From Lodderomyces elongisporus (lineage: Eukaryota; Ascomycota; Pichiomycetes; Serinales; Debaryomycetaceae), in NCBI RefSeq assembly GCF_030384665.1, contig NC_083673.1, positions 1,683,501 through 1,747,500 of the forward strand: a stretch of DNA of 64,000 bases. Reading direction: 5' to 3'. The first letter of the stretch is position 1, and each line of letters opens with the position of its first letter. The position numbers and the translations under genes were made by a program. Of this stretch, positions 20,708 to 31,300 are shown in pieces. The notes beneath the pieces were generated by a model. The model was given only the letters and a program-made list of their open reading frames with translations, searched no databases and was not told where the DNA came from.

Positions 20708-22024
20708 TTAGTTCTTGATAACTTCATTAATGGCATTGGCCAAGTAGTCGACGTTGTTCTCGTTGATACCAGAGATACTGAATCTTCCATCCTCTGTGGC
20801 GTAAACACTGTACTCGTTTCTCAACTTTTGAACTTGTTCTGGAGTTAAACCAGTGTAGACAAACATACCTCTTTGCTTTAACAAGTGGTCCCAGTTATAG
20901 TTGGACTTGTCCAATTTTTCGTAAAGCTTTTGACGGACATCGTTTAATCTACCGACAACCTTGTCCAACTCCTCGAGCCATTGGGGTAACAATCCTGATT
21001 GTTCGTCAAAGATGACTTCAACAATCTTGGAACCGTGGATTGGTGGAGAGGAATAGATTGGACGGATCAACTTCTTCAATTGCGACTCAATGGCTTTTGA
21101 TGCGTCGGCATTTGGTGTGATGATGGAAATGGAACCGGTTCTTTCACCATAGAGACCCATGTTCTTGGCAAATGATTGACACAAGGCAAATGAAGGAATC
21201 TTGTTTTCATTGGCCAATTTGGTCAACTTTCTAATCAACTCAATGTCTTGAAATGGTTTACCAGAAGCAAAGCCTTGGTATGCCATATCAACGAGTGGGA
21301 AGAATTTCTTGTCCTGGATAATTTGCAACACTTCGTCCCATTGTTCGTTGGTCAAGTCCATACCGGTTGGGTTGTGGCAGCATGCGTGCAAGAGAACCAC
21401 GGATTCATTTGGTTGTGATTCCAATGATTTTTTCAAATTGTCAAAGTCCAAGTCATTCTTGGAAGTCTCATAGTATGCGTAAAACTCTGGTTCCAAGCCT
21501 GCATCCTTAAACACGGCAACGTGGTTTGCCCAAGTTGGTTTAGGGACCAAAATCTTTTTTGAAGAGTAGAATCTGTTTAAAAAGTCGGCAATAACACGCA
21601 ATGAACCGGTACCGGAGATGGTTTGTGCGGTAACAATTCTGTTATCGTCAATCAATTGTTTACCGTTTGCGTCTTTACCGGAGTTGTTAAAGATAAAGTT
21701 TTTAACAATGTTTTGAAAGTTTTTGGAACCATTGATTCCCGTGTATTCTTTCTCAGTTTCTTTTTGCAAGAGAATCTTTTCAGCCTCCTTGACTGAAGGG
21801 AAAATGATGGGTTTACCAGAGTTGTCTCTGTAAGCACCAACACCCAAGTTGATTTTGTTTGGGTTGGAGTCGTTGACGTATGCCTCTGAGATACCCAAAA
21901 TCTTGTCTGGTGGTGCCAATGGGATTTCGCCAAATTTCTTGCATGGAGCACTCTGTGAGAGTGATCTCAAGTTCAACGCTTGTTGTTTGAATTGGGGAGC
22001 TTTAAGCAATTGAGTCTTGTACAT
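20708..22024 (-). CDS. AAT1: Mitochondrial aspartate aminotransferase
   Basis: PLP enzyme that interconverts aspartate plus 2-oxoglutarate with oxaloacetate plus glutamate, serving the malate-aspartate shuttle. The 438-residue product has a basic, hydroxylated N-terminus (MYKTQLLKAPQFKQQALNLR) that reads as a mitochondrial presequence, followed by LAPPDKILGISEAYVND. Fold-type I landmarks are NLGVGAYRDNSGKP, HACCHNPTGMDLT, VDMAYQGFASG and SFAKNMGLYGERTG; the PLP lysine in the last motif is residue 287. The length is normal for the family. The mitochondrial assignment is from the presequence. The codons are strongly biased, as expected for a well-expressed gene. Confidence 0.95.
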   Translation of the reverse strand: MYKTQLLKAPQFKQQALNLRSLSQSAPCKKFGEIPLAPPDKILGISEAYVNDSNPNKINLGVGAYRDNSGKPIIFPSVKEAEKILLQKETEKEYTGINGSKNFQNIVKNFIFNNSGKDANGKQLIDDNRIVTAQTISGTGSLRVIADFLNRFYSSKKILVPKPTWANHVAVFKDAGLEPEFYAYYETSKNDLDFDNLKKSLESQPNESVVLLHACCHNPTGMDLTNEQWDEVLQIIQDKKFFPLVDMAYQGFASGKPFQDIELIRKLTKLANENKIPSFALCQSFAKNMGLYGERTGSISIITPNADASKAIESQLKKLIRPIYSSPPIHGSKIVEVIFDEQSGLLPQWLEELDKVVGRLNDVRQKLYEKLDKSNYNWDHLLKQRGMFVYTGLTPEQVQKLRNEYSVYATEDGRFSISGINENNVDYLANAINEVIKN

Positions 22025-24134
22025 CGTTGATAGGTGGTGTAGTCAACAGTAGGGAGGGGGGAAGAAAAAGAAGAAAAGGAAAAAGGAAAAAAGAAAAAAA
22101 GAAAAAGAGGAAAAGTTAACTTGTTTTTTCTTAAAGTTTTTCTTAAACAAAATAAAGAAGAAGAAGAAAAATATGGATATAGAGAGGTGTGGAAAGTTGG
22201 GAAGAATGGTTGAATAAATCAAAAATTGGGAATTGAAATTGGAAATAATTAAATAAAAATAAAAAATAAATAATTAAAAAATAAAAAATAAAAAGAGAGA
22301 GAGAGAGAGAGAGAGGGAAAAAAAAAATAAAGAATGGAAATTTTTCAAAACTCGGCACAGAAGTCAGAGAATTATTTGATATATTTTAATTACAGCTGTA
22401 AATAAAATATAACCTATCTTTTGCTTTAACCTACATTTTTATCATAAAACACCCACTTTCTTTTTCTCTTTCTCTTTCTCTCTCTCTCTCTCTCCCTCTT
22501 TCTTTTTCTCTAGGGGTACACTTTGAGTGGTGATTAGTAGGTATAAATGTGAATGGAAAATAATATGTGAATGGAAAAGACAAAGACAAAAGAAAAATAA
22601 AAATAGAGAGAGAGAAGTATATAAACAATCTAAATTGTATAGTGTTTCTGGATAAAAGGAAGTTGAGTCACAATTGAAAAAAAATTAAAAATTAAAAAAA
22701 AAAAAATTTCAAATAGAGCGAGGATGAGATGCAGAACAATAGAACTGAATCATGTGAATCACACATACACCACACACACCACACACACACAATACACACC
22801 ATACACAACAAGTGCAACTCTGTGTATTAAAGAAAAGCGGGGAAAAAAAAAAAACTTTTGGACAGAGAGACAAAGTTTGGTATGGAAATTTTATAAACAT
22901 ACGATTTTTTCCGAAGACACTTTGGCACCACTACTACCTCCACCACCACCACCACCACACAATGCACTATTGACGGTAGGTTAAGAAGTACCTGTTTTTT
23001 TATTTTATTTTTCACGGACGAACATAACCCTCTCTCCCCCCTCCCATATTTTCCATTTTTCTAATCTTTGTCTTTGAATAGTTTATAACCGGTTCTTCCT
23101 TATTCATAGACTGGAGGATCATGATACCTTCTTTTCTTTTTTCTTTTTTTTTTGTTGTTGTTGTCTTGTTGTTTGCATGGAAACACGTCACCTTGATCAC
23201 CCTGATTAATCCGATACAAAGTGCATGGCCACAGTTTCTATTTTTTATTTTTTTCTCTCTCTCTCTCTCTCTCTCTTAATTTGTAAGAACCCGCTAAAAA
23301 TGTTCCATAGTCTCTTTTGTCTAAGAAAAAGGAAGGAGGGGTATAATCAGCTATATCTTGCCTACCCAAACAATAAGAGAGACCAAAGATGGAATTTAAT
23401 AAAAAATAGAAAAGGAAAAAAAAGGAAAAAGATGTTGCCGATATCGGATACAATATTTTCATCTTTTTCTTTCTTTCTTTCTTTCTTTCACCATTCTTTT
23501 CTCATCCCCCCTCCCTCCTTCCCCCACTCCCTTCAGAAGAGAAAAGAAAAAATTAAACAGAACAGATGAAGCAAGGAGTAGATTAGGTAAAGCAATAAAC
23601 CCAGAATTGAATTCATTCATAGTTACTATAAAAATATTGACTTTATTTGTCCAATCCTTTTGGTTGTTTTCTCCTTTTCCTTTCCGTTTTTTTTTTATTT
23701 TTTCCAGTGAGTTTATTGCAAAATTGAGAAACAAAAAGTAAAAAATTTAAACAAACTGACTTCTTGTTGCACAAGTTCCATAAATGGACTTTGACACCTA
23801 TGTGATTGAAAAAACAAACTAAAGAGTAATAAATGAATGTAAGTGAAAGCTTTTAATATTGATAAAAGAAGTTGTCTCTCCCCCCCTCCTATCTTTTTAA
23901 ATTGTATGTCTTGGATATTATGCTTGTAATTCACGTTTACCATTTCTATTGAGTAACTTGAACATGGAAATTGTAAATAGATTAAAGGACAAAAAAAAAA
24001 GAAAAAAAAAGAATTGGAAATTTAAATAGAAGGGTACTCATTTATATCTTTAATAAAAGCTAAAGCACAGCATCAAATGTTCAGAATTTTATTCAGCAAC
24101 GAAAACAGTTGAATAGTTCAGCTGATTTCACTTA
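22025..24134. other. Wide AT- and pyrimidine-rich spacer upstream of AAT1
   Basis: About 2.1 kb without a credible gene. It has GA/CT microsatellites (near 22294-22313, 22480-22495, 23254-23276), a CA-rich block (22760-22805), a CCA run (22937-22960) and many homopolymers. It probably contains the AAT1 promoter. Open frames here are translations of the repeats. Confidence 0.5.
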
Positions 24135-24208
24135 GGTCCTATAGTGTAGCTCGGTTATCACTTTCGGTTTTGATCCGAACAACATCAGTTCGAATCTGGT
24201 TAGGACCT
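24135..24208 (+). tRNA. tRNA-Gln (anticodon UUG)
   Basis: A full cloverleaf can be drawn by eye. The acceptor stem is GGTCCTA (24135-24141) with TAGGACC (24201-24207). The D stem is GTG/CAC. The anticodon stem is TTCGG (24163-24167) with CCGAA (24175-24179), around the loop TTTTGAT, with anticodon TTG at 24170-24172. The T arm is ATCAG-TTCGAAT-CTGGT (24184-24200). The discriminator is T. The sequence closely resembles yeast tRNA-Gln. There is no intron. A TTTT run at 24208-24211 serves as the Pol III terminator. Confidence 0.96.
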
Positions 24209-24211
24209 TTT
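24208..24211 (+). terminator. Pol III T-run terminator of tRNA-Gln
   Basis: Four T residues directly after the acceptor stem, with further T-rich runs at about 24215-24240 as back-up. Confidence 0.7.
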
Positions 24212-25952
24212 AATTCTTTTTCTATTTCTATTTTTTTAATTTACAAAAAATTTAATTTTTTTTTTTTTAAAAAGTGTAGAGAGTGATGAATTGGTGCGGA
24301 GTAAAAAATAAATATATATATATATAGAACAAACACACACAATACACAATACACAATACACAATACACAGAAACACAGTTGAAATTTAGCCGTATGTACA
24401 ACGGTATCTTTTTCTTTTTCTTTTTTTTTTTATTTTTCCAGTTCTTTGGGGTTTAAATTTCAGAATCAGAACAGACATCTATGCACAAACCAATTCGAAG
24501 TAGTTGGGTAAGAAGGGAAATGGAGAGTGTGTAGAAGGTTAGTTGTTAGCTTTTACTTGTTAGTTGTTGTGGTTGATAACAGGGATGTGGATGTACAATA
24601 CACATATACATATACATATACATACAGTATACAGAGACTAATCAAAATTGTGAAATCCCTCACTCTGCACATTGGATTCACCTTTCTTTAAACTGAAACG
24701 TTTTTTTTCATATGCGAAAAAAAAATTGACAAATTACTTCTTTTTTTAAAGATAGATTCTGGAATCGAGGACAACTGTAACATAGAGAGGAACAAAACAT
24801 TTTGATACAAATGGAATTAAGGAAGAAAAGAAAGAGGAAAAAGTTGTAGATATGTATAGTGGTTTATAAGGAGTTGAAAATGTATAGGTTTGTTAGGTTG
24901 TTAGGTTGTTAGTTTGGCCTTTGCTAACTAAAAACTTTACGAAACTAATGGTATAGTGGTAAGTGCCACTCCACATGATTCTGATAGAAATGATAATGGG
25001 TTGCCAGCAACTTTTCGTATTGTAGCGGTAGCAGAAGCTGTTGCCACAGATCCAAGCAATTGTAGAGTTTCCTCGCTTTTTCTCAGTTTTGCACTTGTCT
25101 AAATTTTTTGATTCTGATTTGTTTGAATCATGGAGGAGGATGAGTTATTGTTGTAAGTTGTTGCTTGCAATTTCCTCTAGGTTCCGCACATTCCTTTCGT
25201 TTTCTTGTTGCCTTCTGTAATTTTTTTTTTTTCTCCTTCTGTTTCCTTAAACCCCCTTTGGTAAACGCCTCTTTATTGTTAATTTATTGTTAATTTATTG
25301 TTAATTTATTGTTAATTTATTGTTAATTTATTGTTAATTTATTGTTAATCCATCAGTGTTTATTATATAGAAGTATATATATTTATTTCCAATTAACAAC
25401 TGCAACAATGAATCAAACAAATGACAAATGTCTTTGGTGAAAATAGGGATGAGGATGAACATCCACAAATAGTTATTCTGCATAGTAATGATTCCCATAA
25501 TTACTCTTGTTACATCACCTCTAACTAAGATAAGTTACAATACAACTCCTCTTTCCTCCTCTTTCCTCCACTTTAATACATACAACCATTACCCATGACC
25601 CACTAGCACCACCACTACTATGAAAAACTAAAACTGGTTTAACTATTATCTAGATCCTTGCTTCTACTATTGTTATTACTGTTATTATTATAATTTTTTT
25701 TTTTTCCTATACACTTTAGAAGTCAGCACCTAAGCCACCAAGTCTCCAGTCTTTAGTCTTTAGTCTTCAGCAGTAACAGCCTTATCTCGTCCCCTTTTCT
25801 TCACCATATCCCCAGTCTTGCGTTCCTTTAAAAACCCCTCAAAAGTTCTTCACCTTTTATACTTTACACCTACATCTTTTTCTTTTTTTCTTTTTAGTCA
25901 TCGTTTCTGCTTTGAAAACAAACCAATAAAATAGATAAATAAACAATCAACA
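24212..25952. other. Long leader/promoter region of the small zinc-finger ORF
   Basis: About 1.7 kb with no other coding sequence recognised. It contains a 7-bp CACAATA repeat (about 24334-24368), a TTAGGTTG repeat (about 24892-24913), the 11-bp repeat at 25272-25348, and pyrimidine-rich DNA just before the ORF at 25953. Such long upstream regions in this clade often precede regulatory genes; this is an inference. Confidence 0.45.
25272..25348. repeat. Seven perfect tandem copies of an 11-bp unit
   Basis: The unit TTTATTGTTAA is repeated exactly seven times without a mismatch. The 11-bp period is close to one DNA helical turn, so every TTAA step falls on nearly the same face. It lies about 600 bp upstream of the small zinc-finger ORF. 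Confidence 0.95.
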
Positions 25953-26103
25953 ATGTCACTACTGACGATACCAGAGATTGTGGAATCATCCATCATTTAC
26001 TACTGCTCACAATGCAGAGAAAGCTTTGACTTTGCAATTGATTTTGAATCGCACGAAAGAAAAATGCACAGACACAACAGTCTTGATAGTACAAGGACGA
26101 TAA

Positions 26104-26134
<31 letters not shown>

Positions 26135-26318
26135 GGCAGCAGCAACGGCAGCAGCAAAGGCAGCAGCAACGGCAGCTGTGAGTTCTGCTATAGAAAAAGA
26201 AGTTGAAGAAGAGGAAGTGGTGTATGAACATAATAGTGTACATAATGAAGGCATAGAACGACATAAGCAAAGGGGTTTATGGAAGAAACATTTACAGAAA
26301 TTGAGACTCATTCTATGA
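25953..26318 (+). CDS. Small single C2H2-zinc-finger-like protein, unrecognised
   Basis: A 121-residue open frame starting MSLLTIPEIVESS. Residues 17-42 contain a C2H2-like pattern: YYCSQC, then 11-12 residues, then SHERKMHRH. The middle is a Thr run (about 52-61) and an Ala-rich stretch encoded by ACA and GCA repeats, followed by an acidic patch (EKEVEEEEVV) and a basic C-terminus. I do not recognise an orthologue. The finger looks genuine because it sits outside the repeats, but the ORF is short and its repeat core is the kind that yields chance frames. An adjacent overlapping frame (26279-26473) is also open, so a frameshift or a longer spliced product is possible. Confidence 0.5.
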
Positions 26319-26610
26319 TATTTGCAACTAAACAGATTGATTACCAGGAAGAAATAAGAAGAGGAAGAAGAACAACAACAACAACAACAACAACAAGAAC
26401 CGAAAATGGGTCAATGTATAACGAGTTTACTGCTAGCCAATTTTTACCTATATATTACATTGTAAAAGATTAGACTCAAAACCTTTTTATCCAAATTAAT
26501 TATATGTAGTTTGTATATTGAAGAACAAGCACATAATGATAATCTTGCTTCAGTTTCACGCACACACACAATCTCACACTAACTCAATCTCTCTCTCTCT
26601 CTCTTTTAAG

Positions 26611-26645
<35 letters not shown>

Positions 26646-26767
26646 AAGAGATTTCACACAAAACAAACAAACCAAAAAAAAAATATCCAAGCCTAACCTA
26701 ACCTAACCTCATCCCTCTCTTAAAAATTAAAACTCTTCTCTCCTCATCTTTAACATACTTTATTTAC

Positions 26768-26813
<46 letters not shown>

Positions 26814-26859
26814 GATATACATATATACATACATATACATTGAAATACACACCACGATC
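26319..26859. promoter_or_regulatory. Upstream region of RPF2 with CA and TA microsatellites
   Basis: Contains a CT run (26588-26604), a CA run (26612-26641) and a 44-bp TA run (26776-26819). Two GATGAG words on the minus strand (26708-26713 and 26743-26748) match the core of the PAC box, which is typical of ribosome-biogenesis promoters. The second lies 112 bp before the RPF2 ATG. Confidence 0.55.
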
Positions 26860-27843
26860 ATGATTAGAACAATCAAACCAAAGAATGCTCGCTCAAAGAG
26901 AGCGTTAGCCAAGAAAGAGGCCAAGCTTGTGGAAAACACCAAATCAGCACTCTTTGTGCCGGGAGCAACTGGAAACAAATTACTCCACGATGCTATGTGT
27001 GACCTTATGGCCCTCAAAAAACCATTTGCCAAAAAATTTACCAAAAAGAACGCCATCAGACCATTTGAAGATGCCTCGGAAGTAGAGTTCTTTGCAGAAC
27101 GTAACGACTCTTCTTTATTGGTTTTTTCTTCCCACAACAAGAAAAGACCAAATACATTGATTTTCACTCGTTTTTTCAACCATAAAGTATACGACATGCT
27201 AGAGTTACTGATAATGGGCCAACCAAAACTTATTCAAGATTTTAAAAAACTCACATTTACAATCGGACTCAAACCAATGTTTGTATTCAACGGACCATCA
27301 TTCGATAGTCACCCAGTTTACCAACACATTAAATCATTATTCTTGGATTTCTACAGAGGAGAGGAAACAGACTTGCAAGATGTCGCCGGCTTACAATACG
27401 TCATTGCCCTTTCTACAGGTGAGATTGAAGACTTGAATAACGACAAGAACTTGCCACCTTTGAACTTTAGAGTATACAGATTAAAGACATACAAATCTGG
27501 TCAAAAATTACCCCGTGTTGAACTCGAAGAAATTGGACCAAGATTCGATTTCAAGATTGGAAGAAGAACAGAACCTGCACCAGAAGTAGAGAAGGAAGCA
27601 CACAGAAAACCTAAACAGTTGGAAGCTAAAGAAAAGAAGAATGTCACAACTGATTTCATGGGTGATAAGGTGGCCCAAGTACATGTTGGTAAGCAGGATT
27701 TGAGCAAGTTGCAAACAAGAAAGATGAAAGGTTTAAAAGAAAAATACGATCAGGAGAGTGAAGAAGAGGATGTGTATGTATCTGATGAGGAGTATTTTGC
27801 TGATGAAGTAGAAGAGCCGAGCTCAAAAAAGAGAAAAGTATAG
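26860..27843 (+). CDS. RPF2: Rpf2, Brix-domain 60S assembly factor
   Basis: Nucleolar protein that, with Rrs1, brings the 5S RNP (5S rRNA, uL18, uL5) into the pre-60S particle. The 327-residue product starts MIRTIKPKNARSKRALAKK, a basic N-terminus typical of Rpf2. A Brix domain covers about residues 30-230, with LLVFSSHNKKRPNTLIFTR, TFTIGLKPMFVFNGPSFD and VAGLQYVIALS. The C-terminus is basic then acidic (ESEEEDVYVSDEEYF) and ends KKRKV, a likely nuclear signal. Length is close to the ~344 residues of S. cerevisiae Rpf2. Confidence 0.95.
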   Translation: MIRTIKPKNARSKRALAKKEAKLVENTKSALFVPGATGNKLLHDAMCDLMALKKPFAKKFTKKNAIRPFEDASEVEFFAERNDSSLLVFSSHNKKRPNTLIFTRFFNHKVYDMLELLIMGQPKLIQDFKKLTFTIGLKPMFVFNGPSFDSHPVYQHIKSLFLDFYRGEETDLQDVAGLQYVIALSTGEIEDLNNDKNLPPLNFRVYRLKTYKSGQKLPRVELEEIGPRFDFKIGRRTEPAPEVEKEAHRKPKQLEAKEKKNVTTDFMGDKVAQVHVGKQDLSKLQTRKMKGLKEKYDQESEEEDVYVSDEEYFADEVEEPSSKKRKV

Positions 27844-28370
27844 CTTTTGAGGTAAATCCTTTTTATAGAGTAATAAATCGGAATCCAAAAAGAAAAACAT
27901 TAAAGGAAAAAAATAAAAAGAAAAGAAAAGAGATTATAACGATACAATCTTTTTGAAAACAGACTTTGAAGAAATATGTTGATGTAAAGGAGAAGATAGA
28001 TATTATTTGCGTATGGAAAAATGGCATCGAGAGATGCACGCTGTTTACTATTTGCAAAACAAAGCAAACACATGGTAGCGATATAAATAAAATACATGAA
28101 GAAACTTTCCATCGATTCTCTTTCTAAATATCTTTCTTTTCTGTTTACCCTAGACAACGTTCGATTAAACATCAATTTTAAAAAAAAAAAAGAATAATTC
28201 AACAATCACCAATTCACATATTCAATATCATTCATTTTTCTCCAAGATTTAACTTTATCCCTGTTTTTTTTGCATCCAACCCCTCTTTTTTTCATTTTTA
28301 ATTTTTCTTCAGTATTTCATTTTATTTTCATTTTTATTTTTTTACTTACCTTCTGCCACTCCAATCCAAA
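27844..28370. other. Spacer between RPF2 and NUP133
   Basis: A 527-bp AT-rich spacer with T-tracts just before NUP133. No gene or RNA was recognised. Confidence 0.5.
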
Positions 28371-31300
28371 ATGACTTCCATATTTAAGCCTCGGCGAAAT
28401 GTGGAATTGCCTCAAGATGTAGGCACCACACCCACCACGACTTCATCAAATGTTTTACCGGCAGTCTCAGTTAATACTTCTGCATCAGCAGTAGTAGCTA
28501 CAAAGAATAAATTCTACTGTGTCTCGAAACTCCCCGGTATACCATCAAGCTTTGAACAAAGCCATTCCTTCATCAATGCGTACTCGGACTCAGAGTCCAA
28601 TTACTCACTTGTGATAGGCAATGATTCCATATACGTGTGGCCATATAGATCAGCTGATACCACACCATTCTCAATCCATTTTCCGCTTGATAAGTCGCGA
28701 TTCCAGTTACCAATGGCAATCTTGACAAGACCGTCAAGTGGTACTGGACAGGATCCCGGTCTAGTCATCTTGGATTCTGTTAGTGGACTAGTGAAGTTCT
28801 ATGAAAGTGTACAACACGCGCCTACATTAGGCTTAATCAATGACAAGTCATTGGAATTAACAGTCAATCTATACCGTGGAGAATATATTACCATGGCAGA
28901 AAATGTCGAACCTGCTGGGATAGTTGTTGCCACATCACTACAAAGATGCATTGTGATTTCATTGAGAGACTTTAAAAGTAAACCCCATCTTTCAACATTG
29001 GAGATACTAAATCCTTCAAGCGGCATCTTGGCCAAGTTTTTCAAACATACTGAAAGCGAAATTGTGGCAATTAGATCAGGCGAAATAAAAGACCATGGCA
29101 CAGTACAGCAAATCTTGATTTTGGATAGCGAGGGAACTTTTTACTCAGTGTGCTATAATTTGCTCTCTGCCAATGCAGCACCATATGTCGACAAGAAAAA
29201 CTCGTTTAAACAAAATTTATACACTGATGTCACATTGACTGGTCCCAGTACATCTGCAAAGTATTTGGATGTGTGGCCATTAAAAGAGTCAAACTATTAC
29301 TTGGTTCTCTGTCGCATTGACGGAAAACTCTTACTTGCGACGTTTGGTGCAGATCATTCAGGAGTCTTATTTTATGGATCACATCATTTGAAAAGTGCCG
29401 AAGAGGCGGAAAAGTCGGAAGCGTTGAAGAATGGGAAAAATGTCTCCATTCCGAAATTATTTTTGCCAAAGCCAGGAAAGACCGCATTTGTCATATCTGG
29501 AACGTCCATAATTATGACCGATATCAATAATATGTATGTAGAGTCAAGACAATCATTTTCGTACCATAGACCACGTTGGGAAGATATCGTTCAACTTCAA
29601 CCAACAACCGCAATCATCGGGTACGGATACGAGGATCAATCTAATATTACCAACCCAGCAATCATCTTGATAACCAAGGAATTCGGTGTTTTGAGATGCG
29701 AAAGGTTTGCAAAGGAAACGACAGCAGAAGAAATCAGTGATCCTGTAGTGCTAGTCAAATCTCACATTGAACAAGCAGTTTTCTATTCAGAGTCTAGTGA
29801 AATCGATTTTAGTTTGAGTCATTATCAAAGCTTTGATGAAGAAACTATCAAGCTTGCCGTCAACAAGATTGTTGATGAGGTGATAAACTCAACATCACCG
29901 TATCTTCCCGCAACACTTCCTTCAACAACAGATTTACTCGAACTTAAAGTAAAACTACTCAAAGTTCTCACCCTGTATTGCGACAAGAATTTTCCAACAC
30001 TCAATCTCATTCCTCACATTGAAGCAAAATTGGAGAAAGCTAGCAGTTTATTGAATCTATCAAAATATTTAAATGCCAATCCTAGTTACAAAGAAGAGTT
30101 TGAAAAAGCGACAAAGGATAACAGGAATGAGGGAAACACTCAATTGACCTTGACACAAAATATTGACGATGCAGGCTTTATACTTGCAAAGTTTTTCAAG
30201 GTATTGTTCAAAGACAATTATTCCCTCGCGGCAGTGATTGTTGCAACTTTGTACAACGGGGTGTATTCAGCCCACCAGTCAAATGAAGGTAACAATGCAA
30301 TTACAAGTGTAAGTACGTCATCATGGCTATACGAAAAATCCAGTCTCCTTCAAGATACTGAGCAATATTTTATTCACGAATTTGCTGATGGTAAAAGTCA
30401 AGAAAGACAAAATGCTTGCTACATTGTGCAAATGCTTTACCACTTTACTACTAGTCGTGTAATATACTTGAAAGATACTGGAGACTTGGAGAAGACGGAA
30501 ACAGTGCAAAACTGGTTTAATCTGCGGAAACCTCACTGGATGTCAGTCTTGTTAAAACTAGACTTGAATGAGGAGGCAACCCAGATCGCTGAACAATATC
30601 ATGATTTTGAAGCACTTGCTCGCATACTTGACTCAGCAAGAGAGTTTAAACTGGCACTGGTTGAGCAGCTCCCATATGCTCGATATTTCAATCAGTACGG
30701 GTATCCTTTTGCAGCCAGTGTATATTTGCACTATATTAAGGAGGATAAGATCCAGGACCTTCTTTTGCAATTTACAAACTATAAGAGTTTCTTGTACAGA
30801 TTTTTTGATGAGAATCCAAAGCAAACAGCAAGTATTTCTTGGGTGAGATATTTGTTAGATAACGAATATGCAAGGGCATCAAATGCACTTGATACAGCAA
30901 TTGATTCTCCCAACGATCAAACAATCGATAATCAACTTACACAACTATCGGTTTTGAAGTTGCTGACAGTTTCAGCTATAGCTGCAGGCTCAGCTGAAAC
31001 TGTAAATTCAAATTTATCGACCATTAACAAAGAGATATTGAAGCTACAAACTCAAGTATTCTTGAGAGATGCAATTGCAAACAACGGATCAATTGAAGCT
31101 ATAAGTGAGACATATTTCATGAATCATTACGTCAGTGCAAGCGTCGACAAGGAAGCTGCAAGACTGGCCGTGGGCGGTACAAATTTCGAATTATTCGTAA
31201 AGAATAAGCCATTGGCAATCCCTACTATTATTGATTTGTTAACAATCATTCTGCCCCAACTATTGAATAACCTTGGATACTTGTATGCCTTGAAGATTAC

